Part shown: positions 5,670 through 13,539 of the stretch, in pieces | How the letters are laid out: every line of letters begins with the position of its first letter | How positions within the stretch are numbered: the first letter of the stretch is position 1 | Notes under the pieces: generated by a model | What the model was told of the DNA's origin: nothing | What the model saw: the letters and a program-made list of their open reading frames with translations, nothing else | Database searches by the model: none | From: Nanoarchaeales archaeon | GTDB lineage: Archaea > Nanobdellota > Nanobdellia > Woesearchaeales > UBA583 | Length of the DNA: 17,020 nt | Assembly: GCA_013215525.1 (NCBI GenBank) | Contig: JABSQY010000033.1 | Location: 1-17,020 of the forward strand | Direction of reading: 5' to 3' | Translations under genes and position numbers: made by a program

Positions 5670-6536
5670 TTAAATTGTAAATAAATAAATAGACACAACA
5701 GTTAAGACAAACGCAATCACTTTCTTAAAATCAACTTTTTCTTTATACACAATAATTGACAAAACAACTGGAATAAATAAAGAATAAGAAATTGTCTTAT
5801 ACACAATAGCTAGATTTCCAACTTGATAAGCATAATAAAAAAACATACCATTACCTGAAAACAAAAGACCTTGCAGAGCAGAAAACCAAATAATAAATTT
5901 AATATTTTTAGTTTTAGAATTAATTTGTTTAATTTTATCAAACTTTGTAAAAATAAAAAATATTGTACCAATTGTAAAATGTAATAAATTATATGTAAAA
6001 AATTCAGGATTATTAACAGCATTATATTTTGCAGCAACATGTAATAATGAAACTAAAACAATTCCAATAAATAGAAACAAAATACCTTTCTTAAACTCAA
6101 CATTTGTCTCAGAACTTGTTTTTTTCTCAAGTAATAAATAAAAAACTAAAAATCCAATCAAAATTCCAAGCAGTTGAAAATAGTTAAGAACTTCTGAAAA
6201 AATTAAAACACCTAATCCTAATAAAATAGTTGAAGAAAAAATTCTATAATTAATAAAATAAGTTGATGCAGAGATATACCTTAAAGAAATTAATCTAGTT
6301 TTTAATACATAAGGATATCCAATTCCCATAATGACAGCAATAATAATTGTTATAGAATTAAGAATAAATTCTCCAAATAAAAATAAATATATAACACTAT
6401 AAATTGAGGAAAATAAATACAAAAAGAATAGAATGTATGTTTCATCAAGTTTTCTCTCACTTGCAATTTTTGTTGTAAAAGAAAAGAATCCTAATAGCAA
6501 AGCAGCAATAAGCGAATAAAATAACCAAACCTCCAT
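5670..6536 (-). CDS. EamA/DMT-family membrane transporter (EamA-1)
   Basis: This 288-residue integral membrane protein has about ten hydrophobic segments in two halves, typical of the EamA drug/metabolite transporter superfamily. Such proteins sit in the cytoplasmic membrane and export or import small metabolites; the substrate cannot be read from sequence. The start MEVWLFYSLIAALLLGFFSFTTKI is a first membrane helix with the small-residue pattern of the family, and the end IIVYKEKVDFKKVIAFVLTVVSIYLF matches the conserved last helices. It begins 6 bases after the stop of MFS-A, so the two are almost certainly co-transcribed. A paralogue is encoded at 13540-14412. The two share a 44-base stretch of perfect DNA identity (6220-6263 here). 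Confidence 0.87.
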   Translation of the reverse strand: MEVWLFYSLIAALLLGFFSFTTKIASERKLDETYILFFLYLFSSIYSVIYLFLFGEFILNSITIIIAVIMGIGYPYVLKTRLISLRYISASTYFINYRIFSSTILLGLGVLIFSEVLNYFQLLGILIGFLVFYLLLEKKTSSETNVEFKKGILFLFIGIVLVSLLHVAAKYNAVNNPEFFTYNLLHFTIGTIFFIFTKFDKIKQINSKTKNIKFIIWFSALQGLLFSGNGMFFYYAYQVGNLAIVYKTISYSLFIPVVLSIIVYKEKVDFKKVIAFVLTVVSIYLFTI

Positions 6537-6542
6537 CCTAAT

Positions 6543-7793
6543 TTAATTTTCATCCTCATCATCCACTATTTCAGAAATTTTTACAAACAATAAAATTAAT
6601 AATCCATATGAAAAAAATAAACCAATAAAAACAAAATATGTAATAGCTATATCTAAATACGCAATTACTCCAAAGTACACAGCTAAAAATATTAAACTAA
6701 TAAAATATGCAATTTCCATAATCAAAACAGATGCAATACTAATCTCTAAAATATTTTTATTAGACTTAATAAAATTATAATAATACTTTTCATAAGGAAG
6801 CATTAAAATCGGATCAAGAATTTTATTAATTGAATCAAAAAAAACAATAACAATTTGATTAGGAACAATAGTTCTCAAAAAAAATATAGATGAAGATATT
6901 TTTGTCATTTTTTTAAATAACTTTTTAGAAGGTTTTGAATCAATTCTTTTCCCAACATAATAACTAACTCCAATTGAAATCACAGCCGACACAGAAATCA
7001 AAATCCCTAAATCTTTAGTATTTTGAACAACAACAAATAAAAATAAAGGCCACACAATCCAAAGCAAAGAATCAACAGACCATCGAGCACCTTCTGCAAT
7101 ATGGAAATTTTTTGGAACTTCTCTAAAAAAATACTTTAAAATATTTTTAGGTGACTTTGTACTATGAAAATATTGATCTTTAGTAAGTAACAATGGAATC
7201 ATTGCTAAAACCATAATAATAATTGCAAAATTAAAAAACATATCAAAACCAAAATAAAAAGTAATAAATCCACCAACTAATGGAGAAATTAAAGATGCAG
7301 TAATTAAAACAATTCTAATTGTTGCAAGACCTTGTCCATCATGTCCTTTTTGATTCAAAATATTTTTAGCAACAAAAACTTGTTCAGCAGCAGTTAAAAT
7401 TGATTTAGGTAAAACTCTAATGAGTAGAATTAAACAAATAATCCACAAATCACCATAAAAATCTCCAGACAAAAATCGAAGACCAAAAGTAAAAATAATC
7501 ATCCCAGGCAAATGTGCAAGAATTGAATGTTTAATTCCAAGTTTTTCAATAATTTTTCCAGAAAATGGAATAAAAATTAAAAAAAAAATTTCATTAATTA
7601 AAAAAAATAAAATAATTTCAAATAAAGAATAATTCAAATCAGAATATAAATAAATAGGAATAAATAAAGAGATTAAAGCAAAGGAAATATTTCTTAAAAC
7701 TTTATATACATAATATTCAATAATTTCAGGATTCCATTTATGTCTTAAAAATAATGCATCAAGTGACTTATGAAAATCTCTGTGGTGTAACAT
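6543..7793 (-). CDS. MFS transporter (MFS-A)
   Basis: A 416-residue major facilitator superfamily membrane protein with about twelve hydrophobic segments. Motif A is visible as GKIIEKLGIKHS starting at G79, between the second and third helices. A charged cytosolic N-terminus of roughly 30 residues (HKSLDALFLRHKWNPEIIEYY) precedes helix 1 and is conserved in the tandem paralogue MFS-B: 42 of the first 60 residues are identical. The substrate is unknown; a role in solute or drug efflux or in nutrient uptake is only a family-level guess. The ATG at 7793 lies 25.5 bases from a palindromic TTTATAAA, so the mRNA should be leaderless. EamA-1 follows after 6 bases as the second gene of the operon. 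Confidence 0.87.
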   Translation of the reverse strand: MLHHRDFHKSLDALFLRHKWNPEIIEYYVYKVLRNISFALISLFIPIYLYSDLNYSLFEIILFFLINEIFFLIFIPFSGKIIEKLGIKHSILAHLPGMIIFTFGLRFLSGDFYGDLWIICLILLIRVLPKSILTAAEQVFVAKNILNQKGHDGQGLATIRIVLITASLISPLVGGFITFYFGFDMFFNFAIIIMVLAMIPLLLTKDQYFHSTKSPKNILKYFFREVPKNFHIAEGARWSVDSLLWIVWPLFLFVVVQNTKDLGILISVSAVISIGVSYYVGKRIDSKPSKKLFKKMTKISSSIFFLRTIVPNQIVIVFFDSINKILDPILMLPYEKYYYNFIKSNKNILEISIASVLIMEIAYFISLIFLAVYFGVIAYLDIAITYFVFIGLFFSYGLLILLFVKISEIVDDEDEN

Positions 7794-7811
7794 AATAAAA
7801 AATAGCTATCT

Positions 7812-7825
7812 AAGTTTATAAACTT
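7812..7825 (-). promoter_or_regulatory. Palindromic TATA box of MFS-A
   Basis: AAGTTTATAAACTT is a perfect 14-base palindrome. Its TTTATAAA core (7815-7822) is centred 25.5 bases upstream of the MFS-A ATG. The symmetry would also allow rightward initiation near 7844, just ahead of the hairpin at 7861-7905. Confidence 0.6.
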
Positions 7826-7860
7826 ATATTTTAATAAAAAATTAAAACTTTTAAATTAGG

Positions 7861-7905
7861 TTCTCAAGAAATCCTTGTCCTTTTAAGGCGAGGATGAACT
7901 GAGAA
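7861..7905. other. Long hairpin between the two MFS genes
   Basis: TTCTCA (7861-7866) pairs with TGAGAA (7900-7905). After a symmetric AGAA/GAAC internal loop, ATCCTTG (7871-7877) pairs with CGAGGAT (7889-7895, one G-T pair), and CCTT/AAGG continues inside. The 45-base element is clearly richer in G and C than its surroundings. It could be part of an RNA read rightward from the symmetric TATA box, or a minus-strand structure in the MFS-B 3' region. Confidence 0.5.
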
Positions 7906-7913
7906 AATAATTT

Positions 7914-8007
7914 GTTAGAAATTTTTTTGAATTCCTATTAAATTACGAAGACTCCATTGGTTTTAACTCGTTATTAGTAATTTTCAAAAATTTCTTCATT
8001 TTCTAAC
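7914..8007. other. Inverted repeats with alternative pairings
   Basis: AGAAATTTTTTTGAA (7917-7931) can pair with TTCAAAAATTTCT (7983-7995) over 13 bp with a 2-base bulge. The same 5' block, as GTTAGAAA (7914-7921), can instead pair with TTTCTAAC (8000-8007). The two options exclude each other, as in attenuators. The element touches the MFS-B stop codon at 8009. An interior CCATTGG lies at 7953-7959. Confidence 0.4.
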
Positions 8008-8008
8008 C

Positions 8009-9247
8009 TTAATCATTAGAGAGTTCAGAAATTTTAGTTAAAAGTAAAGTTAAAAATCCATAAATTATAAATAATACAACAAACGCCAAATACCCAACTT
8101 CTATTTTTAAAAATTCTAATGTTCCAAAATAAATTGCTAAAAAAATAAAACTTACAAAATAATAAAGTTCACAAATCATATTTGATGCAATAGCAATCTC
8201 TAAAATATTTTTATTAGATTTAAAAAATTTATAAAAATATTTCTCATATGGTAAAAATAAAACTGGTTCGACAATTCTATTAATTGAATCAAAAATTACA
8301 ATTAAAACTTGACTTGGAAAAACACTCCTTAAAAAAAATAAACTAGTTGATACTTTAGTCATCTTAGATAAAAACTCTTTAGTTAATTTTTTATCAATTT
8401 TTTTCCCAACATAATAACTAGCAACTATTGAAATCACACCAGATACCGACACTAAAACTCCCAAATCTAAAGTATTTTCAACAACTAAAAATAAAAATAT
8501 TGGCCACACAATCCACATTAAAGAATCAATTCCCCATCTTGCACCCTCTGCAATATGAAAATTTTTAGGAATTGTTTTAAAAATATATTTTAAAACATCT
8601 TTTGAACTTTGAGTAGAATGAAAGTATTGATCTTTTGTAAGTAATAATGGAATCATTGCAATTCCCATAAAAAATATTGCAAAATTAAAAAACATATCAA
8701 AACCAAAATAATAAGTGATCGCCCCTCCAAAAAGAGGTGAAACTAAAGATGTTATAATTAAAAGAATTTTAATCCTTGCAAGACTTGAACCTTCATGCCC
8801 TTTATGATTTAAAATATTTTTAGCAATAAAAATTTGCTCAGCAGAAGTTAAAGGAGCTTTTGGTGCAACTCTAAACACTAATAATAATACAATCAATCCT
8901 AAATCAGCAATAAAATCACCAGATAAAAATCGAAGTCCATAAGTATAAATTATCATACCTGGAATATGAATTAACATTGAATGTTTAATACCAATTTTTT
9001 CAATAATTTTTCCAGAAAATGGAATAAATATTAAAAATATAAATTCATTAATTAAAAAAAATAAAATAATTTGAAATATAGAGTAATTTAATTCAGAATA
9101 TAAAAAGATAGGAATAAAAATAGAAATTAAAGAAAAAGCAATTTCTCTAACAACTTTATATATATAATATTCCGAAATTTCAGGATTCCATTTATGTTTT
9201 AAAAATAATGAATGAATAGACTTATTGAAATCTTCGTGACGTAACAT
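8009..9247 (-). CDS. MFS transporter (MFS-B), tandem paralogue of MFS-A
   Basis: A 412-residue MFS membrane protein, colinear with MFS-A along its whole length and clearly a tandem duplicate. Motif A GKIIEKIGIKHS starts at G79, exactly as in MFS-A, and the N-terminal SLFLKHKWNPEISEYY block is retained. About twelve hydrophobic helices are visible. A 36-base stretch (8676-8711) is identical in DNA to 7222-7257 of MFS-A, in the region encoding FGFDMFFNFAI. It has its own TATA box, so it may be expressed separately from MFS-A, from which it is separated by 215 bases of structured sequence. The substrate is unknown. Confidence 0.87.
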   Translation of the reverse strand: MLRHEDFNKSIHSLFLKHKWNPEISEYYIYKVVREIAFSLISIFIPIFLYSELNYSIFQIILFFLINEFIFLIFIPFSGKIIEKIGIKHSMLIHIPGMIIYTYGLRFLSGDFIADLGLIVLLLVFRVAPKAPLTSAEQIFIAKNILNHKGHEGSSLARIKILLIITSLVSPLFGGAITYYFGFDMFFNFAIFFMGIAMIPLLLTKDQYFHSTQSSKDVLKYIFKTIPKNFHIAEGARWGIDSLMWIVWPIFLFLVVENTLDLGVLVSVSGVISIVASYYVGKKIDKKLTKEFLSKMTKVSTSLFFLRSVFPSQVLIVIFDSINRIVEPVLFLPYEKYFYKFFKSNKNILEIAIASNMICELYYFVSFIFLAIYFGTLEFLKIEVGYLAFVVLFIIYGFLTLLLTKISELSND

Positions 9248-9268
9248 AATATTTTATTATATTTTCAA

Positions 9269-9276
9269 TTTATAAA
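9269..9276 (-). promoter_or_regulatory. TATA box of MFS-B
   Basis: TTTATAAA is centred 25.5 bases upstream of the ATG at 9247, the same spacing as for MFS-A, the aminopeptidase and the reductase. A leaderless mRNA is predicted. Confidence 0.6.
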
Positions 9277-9304
9277 TATTTATAATATATAAAAATTAAA
9301 CATT

Positions 9305-9348
9305 ATAATTTTAATATAATTTTAATATAATTTTGATATATTTTTATT
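9305..9348. repeat. Tandem repeat of an 11-base unit, four copies
   Basis: Two exact units of ATAATTTTAAT are followed by ATAATTTTGAT and a more diverged ATATTTTTATT. The array lies between the aminopeptidase stop codon and the MFS-B promoter, and its last bases reach the stop codon. On the minus strand it is A-rich, so it is not an obvious T-run terminator. Confidence 0.65.
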
Positions 9349-10786
9349 ATTTTTTCAGATACTCAACTAATAAACGTACACCACGACCAGTAGCATTCAA
9401 TGGAACATAATTATCTTCTTTCTCAGAATACACTGCTCCAGCAATATCTAAATGAGACCAAATAACATTTTTATGTACAAACTTTTCAATAAATGCTCCT
9501 GCAGAAATACATCCTCCAATCTTTCCTCCAAGATTTGAGAAATCAGCAACAGAAGATTTTAATAAATCTCTATGTTCATGATGGATTGGTAATCTCCACG
9601 CCCGTTCAGAAACTTTTTCTCCACACTCATATAACTCATTTTCAAACTTAGAATTATTTCCTAAAATTGCAATCAAACTTGGACCAAGTGCAACAAGACA
9701 AGCGCCAGTCAAAGTTGCAACATCAATAATTTTTGTAATCTTAAAGTTATCTTGAACATAACTAATAGCATCCGCTAAAACTAACCTCCCTTCAGCATCA
9801 GTATTTTTGATCTCAACACTTTGTCCTGAATATGATTTAAAAACATCTCCTGGAATATATGCACTACCGGAAGTAGCATTCTCAGCGCAACTTAAAACAA
9901 GAACAAGATTATGTTTAAGTTTTAACTCAACAGCAGATTTAAACGCACCATACACAGTTGCAGCTCCACCCATATCAATTCTCATAGTTTCAATATTCCC
10001 AGTCCCTTTTAAATTTAAACCTCCAGTATCAAAAGTAATTCCCTTACCAACTAATGCAAGTTTATCTTTAGATTTAGAATTTCCATTATACTCCACCATA
10101 ATTAATCTTGGCGGATTTACAGAACCTTTTCCAACAGCATATAATAAATTTAATTTTTCTTTAATAATTTTTTTCTCATCTAAAACAGTAATTTTTAATT
10201 TATGTTTTTTTGAAAACTCTTTAGAAATATTTTCAAGTCTTTCAGGAGTCATATCACAAGCATTTTCATTAACCATATCACGCACAATCTTTGTATTAGA
10301 ATTTACAATTAAAACATTTTTCACAAGTTCATTATATTTTTTATCAATATGTAAATTAAAATTAATTTTATGTTTATCTTTTTTAGATAAATATTTATCA
10401 AATTTATAGTCAGACAAATCAAGTCCTTCAACAACTGCGGATACAATAGAATCTTCATTAATTGGAATGATAACTCCAACTTCAACTTCTTTTTTATCTT
10501 TTAAAAATTTAAACGCTTTAGAATAAATAATTCTTAAATCTTCACTAGTATAATTATCAGGTAAATTAAAAGTTAAAAATCTTATATATTCACCATTTTT
10601 ATTTTCTTCAACAAAATATAACATTTCATCTTTATTCCCCAAATAGTTATACTTTTTAATTGACTTTTTAAAATCAATATTAAATTGACTTTCTAATCTA
10701 TTCTTAACAAATTGAATTCTACTATCATTCTTAATTGTAGGCACAATGTAACACTTAACAAGTTTATCACCAATTTTAATACTCAT
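9347..10786 (-). CDS. pepA: Leucyl aminopeptidase, peptidase family M17
   Basis: A 479-residue M17 cytosolic aminopeptidase, a two-metal enzyme that removes N-terminal residues from peptides and works as a hexamer in known members. All catalytic positions are present with the spacing of E. coli PepA: metal ligands K248, D253, D271, D330 and E332, and catalytic K260 and R334. They lie in GKGITFDTGG, RIDMGG and the family signature NTDAEGRL (328-335). The first 160 or so residues form the less conserved N-terminal domain. The enzyme probably recycles peptides; in a small-genome archaeon it may help use peptides from outside, which is inference. TTTATAAA lies 25.5 bases before the ATG, indicating a separate leaderless transcript. 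Confidence 0.96.
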   Translation of the reverse strand: MSIKIGDKLVKCYIVPTIKNDSRIQFVKNRLESQFNIDFKKSIKKYNYLGNKDEMLYFVEENKNGEYIRFLTFNLPDNYTSEDLRIIYSKAFKFLKDKKEVEVGVIIPINEDSIVSAVVEGLDLSDYKFDKYLSKKDKHKINFNLHIDKKYNELVKNVLIVNSNTKIVRDMVNENACDMTPERLENISKEFSKKHKLKITVLDEKKIIKEKLNLLYAVGKGSVNPPRLIMVEYNGNSKSKDKLALVGKGITFDTGGLNLKGTGNIETMRIDMGGAATVYGAFKSAVELKLKHNLVLVLSCAENATSGSAYIPGDVFKSYSGQSVEIKNTDAEGRLVLADAISYVQDNFKITKIIDVATLTGACLVALGPSLIAILGNNSKFENELYECGEKVSERAWRLPIHHEHRDLLKSSVADFSNLGGKIGGCISAGAFIEKFVHKNVIWSHLDIAGAVYSEKEDNYVPLNATGRGVRLLVEYLKK

Positions 10787-10807
10787 ACAATACTATTAGT
10801 TTAGAAA

Positions 10808-10815
10808 TTTATAAA
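10808..10815 (-). promoter_or_regulatory. TATA box of the aminopeptidase gene
   Basis: TTTATAAA is centred 25.5 bases upstream of the ATG at 10786, predicting a leaderless message. Confidence 0.6.
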
Positions 10816-10866
10816 CTTTGTTAAATTTAAATCAATAAATTAAAACAATATCAAATCAAAATATCT

Positions 10867-13326
10867 TCATTCAAAATAAAAATCATCATCTAAACTTTCA
10901 CCAACATCTTGTACATCGTGACTACCACCATGATGGTACTTCATCTCATAAAATCTAAAACCTACAAGAGCTACAAATCCTAATCCTAAAACAATTAATA
11001 ACCAAACCCACCACATAAGACCATCTTCAATAATTGCATTCATATCAACATAAATTGGAATTATTTTTTTATATCCTGTTGTAGATTTTACAATCAAATC
11101 TCCAACACTAGAATTCCCCATAGCTTCAAGTAAAACTGGATTTATAACTCTGAAAAATAAATCCCTAGTATCATCAATTGCAAGTAATTTACTATTCTCT
11201 GCTGCAACAATTAATCCTTTAAAATTTCCAGTAATTTCAAAAGTTAAAGTTTGTCTCGCTGAACTTAAATCAGATACAGAAATTACAAAATCATCAATTG
11301 TTGAGATAGTAATATTGTCTCCAATCTCAAAACTTTTTTCTGCAATCTGTATACTAATATTTCCTGATGTTGTAAATGAATTAATATCATCAGAACAATC
11401 TAGTTCAAGAATATAATTCCCTTGTTTTAAACCTGTATTTTCTATTTCAATATCATTATCACTCGAAGTTAAACTAACGCTATTCTCTGCTCCATCAAAT
11501 GGATTTTTATATTTACAAGTAAGATCTATATCTGGAACTTTTCTTAAAATTCGAACATTAATAAATGGAACTTCTGGCGTCATTGAATAATTTCCATCAA
11601 CAATACTAATTGGAGTTGGTCCAATTAAATTTATTGGAATATCAATTAAAATTAATTCATTATTTTGTCCATCTACTCCCGTGATTGTCATCTCTCCTGT
11701 TAAACTTGAATAAAAATCAGAATCAACTTTAATTTTAAATTTAATTTTATCTCCTCCGTCCATCTCTCCAAGATTTTGAGAGTATGATACAAATTCATCT
11801 AAGTCAGAACTTAATATAATTCTAATATTTTTCAAATTATGAATTGTAGGATTCTCAATTACAAACTCTACTGATTCAGAAATTTCATTAATTGCATTAA
11901 TTTTCAAATAAGGTTTAATTTGTTCTTTAATTGATAAATACGCTACAGTATTTTTTTCAACATCTCCCCAACCTGTCGAAGGCTCATTGAAATAAACCCA
12001 CTTCTTACCATCATCAATATATTCAGAATCTGAAGATATTTTTTTTAAACCAATAATACTCCAAGAAGTTTTAATCACATCATTATAAATTGAACTACTT
12101 CCCCAACTCCCATCATTATTCTGAGAAAATTTTAAAGTATCAGTAAGGTCTTTATGTGTTTGATAATATAAAAATTTTCCAGTATCTTCATATTCATTAT
12201 TTGTATCTAAGCTTTTAGACTTATCGCTCTCAGTAATTACAAGAGACTCAATATAACTAGATAGCAATTTAGAATCTTCAATCCCACTTCCGTATGCAAT
12301 TAATGTGTCCATTGTCGCAGAGTAGTCGCAGTTATTTTCTTTCCCAATACAACTAAACGCGTCCACATTAATATTTACGCCAATACTATTTTGATAATCT
12401 ATTTCATCTTTTAATGAGCCAGTATAACTATATTCTTTAACAGTAATCATTTCAACAGTTTCATTACATCTAAAATTTAAAATATTACTTGCATACTTTG
12501 TAATTGAATCATCATCTTTATCAAACTTATAATTAACTTCATCTTCATCATCAATTTTAAGAGTACACATAATCTCTTCGCCAGACACAAATGAATTATC
12601 TATAACAATATCAAAACGTGTTGGATTATTATCATTTGAAATTTTATATTTATTCAAATAATTTTTCCCATCTTCAAGTAATCTTGATGAATGTGTATAA
12701 CCTGCAATAACTAAATTTCTTAAAATTTTTGAAGTATCAAGAATAGAACAACTATCACGCGGCCAACATTTATTATTATTATTTCTATCTTGTTTTAATT
12801 TTTCATACGCTTTAGCACTCTGTTCATTTTCAGCAGATTCAACATCATTTAACACAACCAAATAATAACTCAAATCTACAGGATTTAAAATTTCTAAATC
12901 TAAACTTAAAACATGATTAATTAATTTTGATTGTTTTTGTTTTTTGAATTTTCGTTTAATAATTTTTTCTTTTAAATCAATTGAGTACACAATTTCTAAA
13001 GCAAACTCTTCTGAATTAATTTCACTTAATTCATAATTTGAAAAGTAACAATTTTTCTTTTTATAACTTTCAAAATTTGGAATTACTACATCTTTTCCAG
13101 AATCTGGAATAATTACAAAATCTAATTTGTCAACTGGTTCATCTGAACAAAATTCAAAACTTAATAATTCATTTTCTAAATAATTAATTTTTTCATAAAC
13201 ATGATCTTGTTCTTCAAAATAACTCGGTGACACTATATTAAGGGAATCTACGGAAAACACTAAATTAAAGGAAATAATAAAAACTATAAAAGTCATCCAA
13301 AATCTCGGTTTCCCAAAAATATTCAT
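10867..13326 (-). CDS. Secreted, membrane-anchored surface protein with toroid-like QW motif
   Basis: The preferred start at 13326 gives 819 residues. The N-terminus MNIFGKPRFWMTFIVFIISFNLVFS is a signal peptide: a short basic part, a hydrophobic core and Ser before the mature VDSLN. An in-frame ATG at 13368 would add 14 residues but lies upstream of the TATA box. Residue 402 begins QNNDGSWG, the QW-type motif of alpha/alpha-toroid proteins (terpene-cyclase/prenyltransferase fold). A Cys pair, C187 and C193 in CWPRDSC, opens another helical stretch. The part after about residue 470 looks like beta-rich Ig-like domains. One membrane helix (about 771-790, WWVWLLIVLGLGFVALVGF) and an acidic cytosolic tail end the protein. 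Most of it would face outside the cell. Catalysis is not supported; adhesion or an envelope role is inference. Confidence 0.85.
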   Translation of the reverse strand: MNIFGKPRFWMTFIVFIISFNLVFSVDSLNIVSPSYFEEQDHVYEKINYLENELLSFEFCSDEPVDKLDFVIIPDSGKDVVIPNFESYKKKNCYFSNYELSEINSEEFALEIVYSIDLKEKIIKRKFKKQKQSKLINHVLSLDLEILNPVDLSYYLVVLNDVESAENEQSAKAYEKLKQDRNNNNKCWPRDSCSILDTSKILRNLVIAGYTHSSRLLEDGKNYLNKYKISNDNNPTRFDIVIDNSFVSGEEIMCTLKIDDEDEVNYKFDKDDDSITKYASNILNFRCNETVEMITVKEYSYTGSLKDEIDYQNSIGVNINVDAFSCIGKENNCDYSATMDTLIAYGSGIEDSKLLSSYIESLVITESDKSKSLDTNNEYEDTGKFLYYQTHKDLTDTLKFSQNNDGSWGSSSIYNDVIKTSWSIIGLKKISSDSEYIDDGKKWVYFNEPSTGWGDVEKNTVAYLSIKEQIKPYLKINAINEISESVEFVIENPTIHNLKNIRIILSSDLDEFVSYSQNLGEMDGGDKIKFKIKVDSDFYSSLTGEMTITGVDGQNNELILIDIPINLIGPTPISIVDGNYSMTPEVPFINVRILRKVPDIDLTCKYKNPFDGAENSVSLTSSDNDIEIENTGLKQGNYILELDCSDDINSFTTSGNISIQIAEKSFEIGDNITISTIDDFVISVSDLSSARQTLTFEITGNFKGLIVAAENSKLLAIDDTRDLFFRVINPVLLEAMGNSSVGDLIVKSTTGYKKIIPIYVDMNAIIEDGLMWWVWLLIVLGLGFVALVGFRFYEMKYHHGGSHDVQDVGESLDDDFYFE

Positions 13327-13357
13327 AGTAAAAATACAAAAAATGAATTTAATATTG

Positions 13358-13365
13358 TTTATAGT
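13358..13365 (-). promoter_or_regulatory. TATA box deciding the surface-protein start
   Basis: On the minus strand the sequence reads ACTATAAA, centred about 35 bases upstream of the ATG at 13326, which allows a leader of roughly 10 bases. The alternative ATG at 13368 lies upstream of this element and has no comparable TATA box of its own. Confidence 0.5.
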
Positions 13366-13539
13366 CACTCTTTAATTAGGTATCAAATTAATTATTTTTA
13401 AGAGAAAATCAAGGTTTCCACACATCAGATTTTATTTGCATTTTATTTACAATTTAATTAGATTTTATTTAGATAATATTCGGAGTATTTATACATTTAT
13501 TTTAAGTTTTTTTACAAATAAAATTATATAAAAATCATA

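Noticed and set aside
5810..6040. 76-codon frame inside EamA-1 in another frame
   Set aside because: It lies within the transporter gene on the same strand in a shifted frame. Its hydrophobic composition mirrors the membrane helices.
7859..7905. tRNA or C/D RNA between the MFS genes
   Set aside because: GGTTC and GATGAACTGA are present, but the boxes are adjacent on the same side of the hairpin, not across a guide sequence, and no cloverleaf forms.
9807..10409. 200-codon open frame on the plus strand
   Set aside because: It lies entirely antisense to the aminopeptidase gene, whose catalytic residues are all intact. Its translation is rich in Ser, Phe and Leu as expected of a reverse-strand shadow, and it lacks a promoter.
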